A DNA stretch of 11,516 nucleotides, taken from positions 1-11,516 of the forward strand of contig JAFDVT010000362.1 of NCBI GenBank assembly GCA_018268875.1, in the 5' to 3' direction. Below are positions 1 to 6,868 of this stretch, one piece after another. A program made the translations under genes and the position numbers. How positions within the stretch are numbered: position 1 is the first letter of the stretch; each line of letters opens with the position of its first letter. Below the pieces are notes generated by a model. It was not told the origin of the DNA. It made no database searches and saw nothing but the letters and a program-made list of their open reading frames with translations. The DNA comes from Acidobacteriota bacterium. GTDB lineage: Bacteria; Acidobacteriota; Terriglobia; Bryobacterales; Bryobacteraceae.

Positions 1-554
1 AATCCCGATTGATGCAGGTTTTTTAGCATCTCACCGGCGGCGTAGCCTTTGGCGATGCCCCCCAGGTCGAGTTGCATGTTCGCCTTCTTCAGTTCGACCG
101 TGCGCGGCGCGTGAAGCTTCACAGACTTGTAGCCGATTCGGCGGCGGGCCGCTTGGATGGCCTTGGGATCCGGTAACGTGGCTGCTTTACGGGCGTTTCG
201 CCAGAGGCGGATCAACGGGCCTAGCGTGACGTCGAAGTCGCCATGCGTCTCGCGCGCGACCTGCTGGCCGTAGGCAAGGACCGTGTAAAGATCGTCGCTG
301 ACCTGGTTGCGGCCGCGCTTGAGTCGGTTGAGCTCGGAGTCCGGCTTGTAGTCGGAAAGCTTGCGATCGAGGTCGTGGGCGCGCGCGAAGGCGGCGTTGA
401 TGGCCGCTCGTGCTTTCACGATGTCTGTGGCGTAGACGGTGACGCGGAACTGCGTCCCCATCACCGTCTGAAAGGCCTCGATGCGTTCCTGCGCCTGTAC
501 GAGCGACAGGCAAAACAGGAAGATTACTGCTCGTTTTCGACTCCGCTGTTCCAA
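1..554 (-). CDS. apbE: FAD:protein FMN transferase, ApbE family, exported (3' end outside window)
   Basis: ApbE enzymes move FMN from FAD onto a Ser/Thr of extracytoplasmic target proteins, using Mg2+. About 184 residues are visible and the C-terminal part lies beyond the left edge. The N-terminus is a signal peptide (RKRAVIFLFCLSLVQA, likely cut before QE). Family motifs follow in order: VMGTQFRVTVYATD; KLSDYKPDSELNRL (the usual lS.Y..dSEl..l); GDFDVTLGPLIRLWR; and LDLGGIAKGYAAGE (the GGIAKGY flavin-site motif). I place the start at the TTG at 554-552, behind a GAAGAG about 10 nt upstream, because no in-frame ATG or GTG lies before the signal peptide. That start overlaps the end of the upstream heme/FGE-like gene by about 31 bp, which suggests translational coupling. 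The family call is firm and the exact start is not. Which protein it flavinylates cannot be read here; no classic FMN-binding-domain protein is in the window. Confidence 0.9.
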   Translation of the reverse strand, partial: MEQRSRKRAVIFLFCLSLVQAQERIEAFQTVMGTQFRVTVYATDIVKARAAINAAFARAHDLDRKLSDYKPDSELNRLKRGRNQVSDDLYTVLAYGQQVARETHGDFDVTLGPLIRLWRNARKAATLPDPKAIQAARRRIGYKSVKLHAPRTVELKKANMQLDLGGIAKGYAAGEMLKNLHQSG

Positions 555-1861
555 TACTTGTCCATCTCTTCAGGCGTTGGGACTTTCAGGGGGCGGACGA
601 GGCGGAAGCCGAGCCACTGCGCGTCGGTGAGGTACCAGATGGACTTTGGCAACTGCGGATCCTGCATCTTCCACGACGGGTCGGAGCCGAGCCGGGCGCC
701 GCAACGGAGGCGGTCCGGCGGATCGTTCCAACTGCCGCCGCGAACGGTGTGCGGGTACGGGTTCTTGGCCTTGGCCCAGGGGTTGTGGAGGACGCCGGTG
801 GCCGGTTGATAGGGCGCGTATTCATCGAGCACCCATTCGCCCACGTTGCCGTGCATGTCGTAAAGACCCCAGGGATTGGGCTTCTTGGTGCCGACCTTTT
901 CGTACTTGCCGTTGGAGTTCTTGTCGTACCACGCGTAGTCGGGCAGGGCGCTGGCGTCGCTGCCGAACGAGTACGGCGTCGTGGTTCCGGCGCGGCAGGC
1001 GTATTCCCACTCGGCTTCGGTCGGAAGGCGATAGAAATGGCCTGTGCGGGCGCTGAGCCATTGCGCGTACTTGTTGGCGGCGTGCTGCGTCATGCTGATG
1101 GCGGGGTAGCCGTTGATGCCCATGCCGAAGCTCATTTCGACATACGGCCGCGTGGGGCGGCTGACGGCGTCGACGACGGTATCCTTGCCGCGTTCGGATT
1201 GCTGGGAGAGCATGAACAGGCGGTACTCGTCCCAGGTCACTTCGTGCTTCTGCATGAGGAAGCCGTCCACCTTGACCTTGCGCTGCGGGCCTTCGTCATC
1301 GGAACGGCCTTTTTCGGTAGGCGGCGTTCCCATGGTGAATTCGCCGGCCGGGATGGGCAGCATTTCATATGACGCGTCGTAGCCCGGAATCACCTGTTTG
1401 TACGGCTTCGGTTCCGGTGCTTTGACGCGGGCATGGATGGCCTTTGCCACTTCAAGGGGGCTCATGGCTTGCGCGGCGGCGGTGGCGGCGAGGCCGATCT
1501 TGCGGTTGGCGGGCCAGGGCGCGCCGGCGGCGATCCAACGACGAACGATGTCCCGTTCGCCGTTGTGCATCTGCAGGCCCGGAGGCATGGCAAGCGCGGT
1601 ACCGGCCGGGAGTTCGATGAGCTTCATCATGAGGCTCGCTTCAGGTTTGCCGGGGACCAGCGCCGGACCCTTGCTGCCACCTTTGAGCATGCCCGCCAGG
1701 TCGTCCATACGGAGTCCGCTGGCTGGCTTGGCGGCGTCGTGACAGTGGAGGCAGTTCTTTTCGAGAACGATTTTGAGTTCTTTATCGAAGTCGGGAGCCG
1801 CGGCGGATTGCGCATGGGCAAGGCCTGCCGTGAGACAGGCCATTATCGCGATAGCTTTCAT
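524..1861 (-). CDS. Secreted c-type heme domain fused to formylglycine-generating-enzyme-like (SUMF1) domain, catalytic Cys absent
   Basis: 445 residues. A signal peptide (MKAIAIMACLTAGLAHAQ) leads to a cytochrome-c-like domain at about 24-120. It has a heme-attachment site CLHCH at 37-41 and a likely axial Met92 in AMPPG, the layout of short planctomycete/acidobacterial cytochrome domains. A linker to about 165 precedes an FGE/SUMF1-type domain at about 166-425. Hallmarks there are IPAGEFTMG, RLPTEAEWEYA (278-288), GLYDMHGNVGEW (332-343), VRGGSW (373-378) and LGFRLVR. True sulfatase-activating FGEs carry a Cys pair just after RGGS, a CxxxxC arrangement. Here that stretch reads NDPPDRLRCGAR, so neither Cys aligns and only an offset Cys387 remains. 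Formylglycine formation is therefore unlikely; a binding or other oxidative role is possible. A GAGGG sits about 5 nt before the ATG. The gene begins 12 bp after the oxidoreductase stop, so it is probably in the same operon. The fold calls are firm and the function is unknown. Confidence 0.92.
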   Translation of the reverse strand: MKAIAIMACLTAGLAHAQSAAAPDFDKELKIVLEKNCLHCHDAAKPASGLRMDDLAGMLKGGSKGPALVPGKPEASLMMKLIELPAGTALAMPPGLQMHNGERDIVRRWIAAGAPWPANRKIGLAATAAAQAMSPLEVAKAIHARVKAPEPKPYKQVIPGYDASYEMLPIPAGEFTMGTPPTEKGRSDDEGPQRKVKVDGFLMQKHEVTWDEYRLFMLSQQSERGKDTVVDAVSRPTRPYVEMSFGMGINGYPAISMTQHAANKYAQWLSARTGHFYRLPTEAEWEYACRAGTTTPYSFGSDASALPDYAWYDKNSNGKYEKVGTKKPNPWGLYDMHGNVGEWVLDEYAPYQPATGVLHNPWAKAKNPYPHTVRGGSWNDPPDRLRCGARLGSDPSWKMQDPQLPKSIWYLTDAQWLGFRLVRPLKVPTPEEMDKYWNSGVENEQ

Positions 1862-1873
1862 TACGCCCTCGAT

Positions 1874-3193
1874 CTAGATGAACTTCGTCCGGCCCGGGCG
1901 CGCCATGGGAGCGACTTCGAGCGCACCGTTCCAGTCGATTTTTTCGGGAACAAGGCGTTCCTGCGAGTTGAGCGCCTGATCCCAGGTGATTTGTTGCCCG
2001 GTGTAGGCGGCCATGCGGCCCATGATGCCGAGCATGGTGGAGTGGGCGAGCCGGACACCGTCGTTGACCGGCGCGTTCTTGCGAAGCGATGCGAACAGCA
2101 CATCGTGCTCGTACTGATACATGTCGTACTTCTGGCCGGAGTACTGCCAGACCTGGTCGCCTTTGGCGTCGACGATGCGCGGGTTGGGGCCGCGGCCGAT
2201 GATGATGCTGCCCTTGGTGCCCGCGATGTAATCCGAATTCTCGTTGTAGCAGCCGTCCATCTGGCGATTGGCCACGTAGGCGCGGACGTTGTTGGGGTAG
2301 AGGTAGTTGACTTCGAAGTGGTCGAAGATGTTGCCGCCTTCGGCGGGAATCTGACGTCCACCGACGGCGACGCAGCTAATCGGGGGCTTGTCGCCCATGG
2401 CCCAGGCCACCTTGTCGACGGTGTGGATGGCCTGTTCGACCAGCGAGTCTCCACAAAGCCAGCCGAAGTTGTACCAGTTGCGGATCTGCCATTCGGTATC
2501 GCTCATGCCGGCGGGACGGGTGGAGGCCGGTGGCATGGGCTTGACCGGGCTCGTGTAATACGTGCCGTAGTAGGACACCAGATCGCCGATGGCGCCGGTC
2601 TGCAACTGCTTGAAGGTGTCGACGATGTAGTTGCTGTAGCGCCAGCAGAAGCCGGCGACGAGCGAAAGATTCTTCTTCTTGGCGGCTTCAACCGTGGCGA
2701 GGACGTCGCGGATGCCATAGGCGTCGACGGCGACGGGCTTTTCGACGAACGAATGTTTGCCGGCGTTAATGGTGTACTTCAGGTGTTCGGGGCGGAAGCC
2801 GGGGGGCGTGGCGAGGAGGACGACGTCGATGCCCGAGTCAATGACCTTTTGGTACGAATCGAGACCGAGGTACTGTTTCGAGGGATCCACCTTGATCTTG
2901 GCGGCGATCTTCTGGCGGCTGCCGAGGGCTTTGAGACTCTGTTCGATGCGGGAGGCGTCGATGTCACCCATGGCGGTGAGTTCGGCGTAATCGTCGGCGT
3001 TGAGAGCTTGGGAAGCGGCGCCGGTGCCGCGTCCGCCGCAACCGACCAACCCTACCTTGATGGCATTCGTAACGGTTTGCGCGCGAATGATGGCTGGCGC
3101 TCCGACGACGGCCGCGGCGGTGAGAAACGCGCGACGGCTGCTGCTGCTGTTGCTGCTGTTGCTCGAATTGGTGCTGGTTGTTTGGTCGCTCAT
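1874..3193 (-). CDS. Tat-exported Gfo/Idh/MocA-family oxidoreductase
   Basis: 439 residues. The N-terminus is a low-complexity Ser/Asn run (residues 5-19), then a twin-arginine signal SRRAFLTAAAVVGAPAII ending near RAQ (39). A Rossmann dinucleotide motif, VGLVGCGGRGTG (47-58), starts the NAD(P) domain. The family signature HSFVEKPVAVD (147-157) carries the conserved EKP. The C-terminal alpha/beta domain holds EQAIHTVDKVAWAMGD (253-268), the usual position of the catalytic-region His (His257). Members oxidise or reduce sugars and sugar derivatives, or act in keto-sugar chemistry. Tat export implies that it folds with its cofactor in the cytoplasm and works outside the inner membrane. The substrate cannot be inferred. 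It lies 46 bp downstream of the hybrid kinase and 12 bp upstream of the heme/FGE-like gene. The Shine-Dalgarno match is weak (a GGGA shortly before the ATG). The family and export route are confident, the specificity open. Confidence 0.93.
   Translation of the reverse strand: MSDQTTSTNSSNSSNSSSSRRAFLTAAAVVGAPAIIRAQTVTNAIKVGLVGCGGRGTGAASQALNADDYAELTAMGDIDASRIEQSLKALGSRQKIAAKIKVDPSKQYLGLDSYQKVIDSGIDVVLLATPPGFRPEHLKYTINAGKHSFVEKPVAVDAYGIRDVLATVEAAKKKNLSLVAGFCWRYSNYIVDTFKQLQTGAIGDLVSYYGTYYTSPVKPMPPASTRPAGMSDTEWQIRNWYNFGWLCGDSLVEQAIHTVDKVAWAMGDKPPISCVAVGGRQIPAEGGNIFDHFEVNYLYPNNVRAYVANRQMDGCYNENSDYIAGTKGSIIIGRGPNPRIVDAKGDQVWQYSGQKYDMYQYEHDVLFASLRKNAPVNDGVRLAHSTMLGIMGRMAAYTGQQITWDQALNSQERLVPEKIDWNGALEVAPMARPGRTKFI
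3138..3163 (-). repeat. AGC/AAC triplet tract encoding Ser/Asn run
   Basis: On the coding strand this is a run of AGC codons broken by AAC codons. It gives the Ser/Asn-rich segment just before the twin arginines of the oxidoreductase Tat signal. It is a nearly pure trinucleotide repeat and a candidate for slippage-driven length variation. Confidence 0.75.
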
Positions 3194-3212
3194 GGTTGGT
3201 CCCAGTATATCG

Positions 3213-3224
3213 CCCGCGCGCGGG
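3213..3224. repeat. 12-bp perfect palindrome between kinase and oxidoreductase genes
   Basis: CCCGCGCGCGGG is a perfect inverted repeat in the 46-bp gap between the kinase stop and the oxidoreductase start. On the minus strand a TATACT (3209-3204) follows it directly, 10 bases before the ATG. It could be an operator next to a -10 element that would give an almost leaderless mRNA, or a chance GC palindrome. No good -35 is visible 16-18 bp upstream, so no promoter is called. Confidence 0.35.
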
Positions 3225-3239
3225 AAACAGGGCTCGCGC

Positions 3240-6200
3240 TTACAGGGGACCGGGCAACGCCGGGCCGTCTTTCAGCCATTTTTCGAGCAGATGATCGAGG
3301 TCTTCGCGGTGGATTGGTTTCGACAGATAGTCGTCCATTCCGGCGCGGAGGCAGTGTTCGCGGTCGCCGACCATGGCGTTGGCTGTGAGGGCGATAATCG
3401 GCGTGCGCTGGGAGTGGAGGGCGCTTTCCAGGTTACGGATCGCTTCGGTGGCGCGGTAGCCGTCGAGGATGGGCATCTGGCAGTCCATCAGGATGAGGTC
3501 GTAGGCGCCGGGCTGGTACTTTTCGACGGCCTCCTGCCCGTTTTCGGCAAGGATCGGGTCGCAGTTCCGGGTACGCAGCATGCGGAGGAGGAGCTTTTGG
3601 TTGACGCTGTTGTCTTCCACTAGCAGGACGCGCCAAAGGCCGCCATCGGGCGTCGCCAGCGTCTGCTGCGAACCGGGTTCCGGCCGGGGCCGCGGGGCGG
3701 GGTCCGCCGCGAGCGGAACATCGAACCAGAAGGTGGAACCCTGGCCCTGCTTGCTGAGTACGCCGACGGCGCCACCCATGAGCGTGGCCAGTTCGCGCGT
3801 GATGGCGAGGCCCAGTCCCGTGCCGCCGTACTTGCGGGTGACCGACGAGTCCACCTGGGAGAACTTCTGAAACAGGCCCGCCTGCACCTCTTCCGCGATG
3901 CCAATGCCGGTGTCGGTGACCGCGATACGCATGACGCAGCTTTGGCTGGACGGCCTTTCGAGCGTCGACACAGTGATGTGGACCGAGCCGCCCCGAGGCG
4001 TGAACTTGATGGCGTTGGCGACAAAGTTCAGAACCACCTGGCGGATGCGCAAAGGGTCGCCAATGAAGTATCGGGGCGTTTCGCCGCCGTACAGGGAATC
4101 GAGATCGAGGCCCTGGGCTTTGGCGCGAGGCCGCATCAGCTGGACCGCCTGTTGCAGAAGCCGGCACAGGTCGAAAGGCGAACGGTCGAGCTCCATTTTG
4201 CCGGATTCGACTTTGCTGATGTCCAGAACATTGTTCACTAGCGTGAGCAGCGAGTCGCTCGAGAGCCGCACCGCCTCGGCGCATTCGCGCTGCTCCGGCG
4301 TCAGATGGCTTTCCAGTAGCAACTGGTTCATGCCGATGATGCCGTTGATCGGCGTGCGGATTTCGTGGCTCATGTTGGCCAGGAAGGCGCTTTTGGCGCG
4401 TGTGGCGGCCTCGGCCTTTTCCTTGGCGCCGGTGAGTTCGCGAGCCACTTCTATGCGGCGCGTGACGTCGCGGGAAATACATTCGATTTGCGGCCCGTCC
4501 GGTGTTTCGATGCGCCGCGCGGCGATTTCGATGACGATCCGGTTGCCGCCCCTGGCGATGAGGCCGAGTTGATAGAGCGGCGGAAGGTCCCCACCCTGGC
4601 GGATGAGGCGGCTGACCTCGGCGGCCTGGTCGAGGTATTCGGGCGCGACCAGACTTCGGACGTCGGCGCCGACCATCTGTTCGCGGGAATACCCGGTGAT
4701 GCGTTCGGCGGCGCGATTCCAGGTGGTGAGGATGTCGTTGTAGTCGTACGTGTAGATGGCGTCGTTGGAGTTCTCAAACAGGTCGCGATAGCGCGCCTGC
4801 AGGGCGGCTTCGGCGGTGAGCGCCTCGCGAATCCGGGCGGTTTTGTCGGCGACCTGCTTCCGAAGCAGCACGCCCCAGGCAAGCGCCAGAGCGGCGCAAC
4901 TGACGATGCCGAAGACCGTCAGCCAGGCCCGCCGGCCGGTGAAGAACGGAGGGCTTCGCGTCACCTCGATGTCGTCGAGGCTCGGGATGAGCAGCCAGGC
5001 GGTGCTCTCGCGGCCGTTGTTGACATGCCAGACATCGTCAGTCCAGTGGATGCCGTTGAGACGCATGCGGGAGCCGGGTTCGAAGGCCGTAAGAGCCGGT
5101 TCGCCCGCGGCCGCCGCCGGAAGCTTGCCGGTGAACGGCGTCTGTCCCACACGGAACTGGAGCAGCCAATGCCCGTTTTGCAGGGAACGCCCCATGTATT
5201 CGGCTTCGAGCGTGATGGCCTTGCCGAAGGCCGTGCGGGTTTCGAGTTCCCCCTGGTAGGGGCTGTATTGGACGGCGTTCTGTTTCGACCGGGCGAAATA
5301 GACGGCGTGGCGAAGCAACGGGATGACGTGGCCATGATCGGCGAAGCCGACCACTTCGACGACGTCACCGGAGCGAAGTTCGGGGCCTTCGGAGATTTCG
5401 GCCGCCATGGTATGGCGCCCGTCGGAAAATACCACCAGCTGCCCGGCCTCGTAGTAGCTGACGACGCCGAACATGCGGATCCGATGGCCGTAGCGGCCGA
5501 GCGGATGGACGCGGAACAGGACTCCCGGCGGGTGCATGGGCGCGAAGTACGGATCGGGCGGCGGGGTTCGCAGAATCCGGATGTCGGCAGCGGCGCGAGT
5601 GCGCAACCGCATGCCGGCCATGACGCCGCCCCGTTCGAGGTCGGAAAACGCGACCACGCCGGTGACGGCGACCTTGGCGTCCACCAGTTCCGCTTCGGTC
5701 GGGTGGCCCGGCAGTTCCACTTCGAGTTCCGAGTTGCCGCTGCCCAGCACGAGTTCGGTACGGCCAGACGACGGGTCCCGTCGAACCTGGCGGACAATGC
5801 CCTCAGTTTGTACCAGGTTGTGCACTTCGCCGCCCTCGAGGATCTGCGAGAGCGGGATATTGTGCGGTTGCACGGCGGCGCCCGGCGGCAGCGGCAGGAT
5901 CTGGTTCGCGACGATTTCCGGTGAGAAGAGTCCGTCTTTGAGAACGCCGTGGATGCGCACGCAGCGCCCCGGTTCGAGCGGGAGCGTTCCGGCGACGCCC
6001 GGACGGACGTGCACGGCGATGCCAGTGTCCTGCGCCTGTATGACCAGCGAGCCTTCCGCCCGGTTCCACCAGATGGAACAACCGGAAACGTCGGCTCGCG
6101 TGACCTCGGCCGGGGAGACGGCGGCAAGCTTCACTTCGCGCAGGGACGTGAGCACTCGCGATGGTTCGGCGAGCGCGGCCGGTCCCGTAGCCAGCGACAG

Positions 6201-6248
6201 CGGCAGCAGACCGGCCACCAGTCCTAGGCTGTGCATGAAAGCCCGCAT
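3240..6248 (-). CDS. Membrane-bound hybrid histidine kinase with OB-like periplasmic sensor, PAS, HisKA, HATPase and REC
   Basis: 1002 residues. A signal sequence (1-27, ending GPAALA) leads to a periplasmic region of about 410 residues. I read this as four beta-rich, OB-fold-like modules at roughly 47-125, 142-226, 256-320 and 343-428. A transmembrane helix lies at about 441-462 (AWLTVFGIVSCAALALAWGV) and a short coiled coil at 464-485. A PAS domain follows (487-600; FENSNDAIYTYD), then HisKA with phospho-acceptor His628 in FLANMSHEIRTP. HATPase_c has N-box NFVANAIKFT (741-750), G1 DTGIGI (779-784) and G2 YGGTGLGL (807-814). A receiver at 873-990 has acidic LLVEDN (875-880), phospho-acceptor Asp922, Thr955 and Lys977. 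All catalytic residues are present. No Hpt or separate regulator gene is seen, so the phosphorelay partner must be elsewhere. M1 and M5 are both possible starts, with no clear ribosome site for either. It may regulate the downstream redox genes; that is inference from adjacency. Confidence 0.96.
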   Translation of the reverse strand: MRAFMHSLGLVAGLLPLSLATGPAALAEPSRVLTSLREVKLAAVSPAEVTRADVSGCSIWWNRAEGSLVIQAQDTGIAVHVRPGVAGTLPLEPGRCVRIHGVLKDGLFSPEIVANQILPLPPGAAVQPHNIPLSQILEGGEVHNLVQTEGIVRQVRRDPSSGRTELVLGSGNSELEVELPGHPTEAELVDAKVAVTGVVAFSDLERGGVMAGMRLRTRAAADIRILRTPPPDPYFAPMHPPGVLFRVHPLGRYGHRIRMFGVVSYYEAGQLVVFSDGRHTMAAEISEGPELRSGDVVEVVGFADHGHVIPLLRHAVYFARSKQNAVQYSPYQGELETRTAFGKAITLEAEYMGRSLQNGHWLLQFRVGQTPFTGKLPAAAAGEPALTAFEPGSRMRLNGIHWTDDVWHVNNGRESTAWLLIPSLDDIEVTRSPPFFTGRRAWLTVFGIVSCAALALAWGVLLRKQVADKTARIREALTAEAALQARYRDLFENSNDAIYTYDYNDILTTWNRAAERITGYSREQMVGADVRSLVAPEYLDQAAEVSRLIRQGGDLPPLYQLGLIARGGNRIVIEIAARRIETPDGPQIECISRDVTRRIEVARELTGAKEKAEAATRAKSAFLANMSHEIRTPINGIIGMNQLLLESHLTPEQRECAEAVRLSSDSLLTLVNNVLDISKVESGKMELDRSPFDLCRLLQQAVQLMRPRAKAQGLDLDSLYGGETPRYFIGDPLRIRQVVLNFVANAIKFTPRGGSVHITVSTLERPSSQSCVMRIAVTDTGIGIAEEVQAGLFQKFSQVDSSVTRKYGGTGLGLAITRELATLMGGAVGVLSKQGQGSTFWFDVPLAADPAPRPRPEPGSQQTLATPDGGLWRVLLVEDNSVNQKLLLRMLRTRNCDPILAENGQEAVEKYQPGAYDLILMDCQMPILDGYRATEAIRNLESALHSQRTPIIALTANAMVGDREHCLRAGMDDYLSKPIHREDLDHLLEKWLKDGPALPGPL

Positions 6249-6309
6249 CTAAAACGTCTTATCGGCCACGTTTCCCAATACGTTGAGTCCCGATCGAATG
6301 AGGAAAACC

Positions 6310-6315
6310 TGTCAA
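6310..6315 (-). promoter_or_regulatory. Isolated TTGACA (-35-like) facing the hybrid kinase gene
   Basis: The minus strand carries an exact TTGACA about 62 bp before the kinase ATG. No recognisable -10 lies 16-18 bp downstream of it. The nearest AT-rich hexamer, TATTGG, is about 29 bp away. It is either half of an activator-dependent promoter or chance. Confidence 0.25.
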
Positions 6316-6323
6316 AAAAACAA

Positions 6324-6353
6324 TTGAAGACCGAAATGTTTTCCGGGTATACT
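6324..6353 (+). promoter_or_regulatory. Sigma70-like promoter for the rightward genes
   Basis: TTGAAG (6324-6329) and TATACT (6348-6353) are separated by 18 bp in the only AT-rich segment of the divergent intergenic region. The predicted transcription start is around 6359-6361, leaving a very short leader before the TTG start codon at 6374. Hexamers and spacing are good, but the call rests on consensus matching alone. Confidence 0.55.
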
Positions 6354-6360
6354 TTCTCCT

Positions 6361-6376
6361 GAGGTATTGTATTTTG
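6361..6376 (+). promoter_or_regulatory. Shine-Dalgarno and TTG start of the small exported protein
   Basis: GAGG at 6361-6364 lies nine bases before TTG at 6374-6376. The TTG is favoured because the first in-frame ATG would remove the whole signal peptide, and no in-frame ATG or GTG occurs between the promoter and the TTG. Confidence 0.6.
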
Positions 6377-6829
6377 ACCCGTCGCTCTTTATTTGCATTC
6401 GCCGTTCCGGCGCTCGTTGGTCTGCGGCCGGCGCAAGCCGCCTCCGGGCTGAAGATGGTTTCGCGCCTGTACATCGAAAAGATGGAGAACGATTTTGACG
6501 ACGATTTGCGGATTCAGATCACGCGCCAGTTCCGCGGACGTGTGAACGTCGTGCTGGACCGCGAAGTGGCTGACGCTTTCCTGGTCGGCAAGAGCCAGGA
6601 AGACAAAGCGGGCGGCACCAAGGCGACGCTCCGCTATCTGGGGTTGAACAACGTCAACGAAGGTACGCTGACGCTGATCGATAAAACCGGCAAGGTCGTG
6701 TTGTGGTCCGATGAAGCCAGCGACCGCGCACCGTGGTTCAGCGGCGGCGGGATGAACGCGGAAGTGAAGAAGACGCTTGCCGAACGCCTGGTGCGCAAGC
6801 TGAAAAGGGCGATCGACCGGTCGGCGTAG
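6374..6829 (+). CDS. Small exported protein of unknown function (TTG start)
   Basis: 151 residues. The N-terminus TRRSLFAFAVPALVGLRPAQA looks like a signal peptide with a twin-arginine flavour (TRRSLF), probably cut before ASG. The mature part is about 130 residues, alpha/beta-like, and ends in a basic helix (RLVRKLKRAIDR). It begins with SRLYIEKMENDFDDDL and continues with VVLDREVADAFLVGKS, GTLTLIDKTGKVVLWSDEA and a C-terminal amphipathic helix. From memory this order (a YI..M...F..L strand-helix, a D...AD strand, a L.D..G.VVW strand) recalls a family of small secreted acidobacterial proteins of unknown role. I could not verify that. There are no Cys residues and no catalytic motif. It is divergent from the hybrid kinase and heads the rightward gene set. 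Confident as a gene; function unknown. Confidence 0.85.
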   Translation: MTRRSLFAFAVPALVGLRPAQAASGLKMVSRLYIEKMENDFDDDLRIQITRQFRGRVNVVLDREVADAFLVGKSQEDKAGGTKATLRYLGLNNVNEGTLTLIDKTGKVVLWSDEASDRAPWFSGGGMNAEVKKTLAERLVRKLKRAIDRSA

Positions 6830-6855
6830 GTCCCAACGGGACCCGTCAGGCGGGT
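6829..6855 (+). other. Two overlapping, mutually exclusive hairpins between the small exported protein and the propeller gene
   Basis: GGTCCC (6829-6834) pairs with GGGACC (6838-6843) around AAC. ACCCG (6841-6845) pairs with CGGGT (6851-6855) around TCAGG. The two stems share 6841-6843, so only one can form fully at a time. The first stem starts on the last base of the stop codon. No U-tract follows directly, only TCTTTATT about 6 nt later. It may be a weak attenuator, an mRNA end-protecting structure or chance. Confidence 0.4.
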
Positions 6856-6868
6856 TACCATCTTTATT

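Noticed and set aside
187..513. 108-codon minus-strand frame at the left edge
   Set aside because: It is a shifted frame of the ApbE gene. The correct frame contains GDFDVTLGPL and LGGIAKGY, while this one is Arg/Pro/Gln-rich noise.
524..1861. Annotating the FGE-like gene as an active sulfatase-maturing enzyme
   Set aside because: The Cys pair expected after RGGS is missing and no sulfatase gene is in the window.
3194..3239. A sigma70 promoter directly before the oxidoreductase
   Set aside because: TATACT is present but no -35-like hexamer lies at 16-18 bp. The gap is only 46 bp, so read-through from the kinase gene is as likely.
1433..3388. 651-codon plus-strand open frame opposite the heme/FGE-like and oxidoreductase genes
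   Set aside because: It spans two clearly coding minus-strand genes and their junction, has no recognisable domain or signal, and is the expected antisense open frame in GC-rich DNA.
4365..5924. 519-codon plus-strand open frame opposite the hybrid kinase
   Set aside because: It lies antisense to well-defined PAS, HisKA and sensor coding sequence and shows no family motif of its own.
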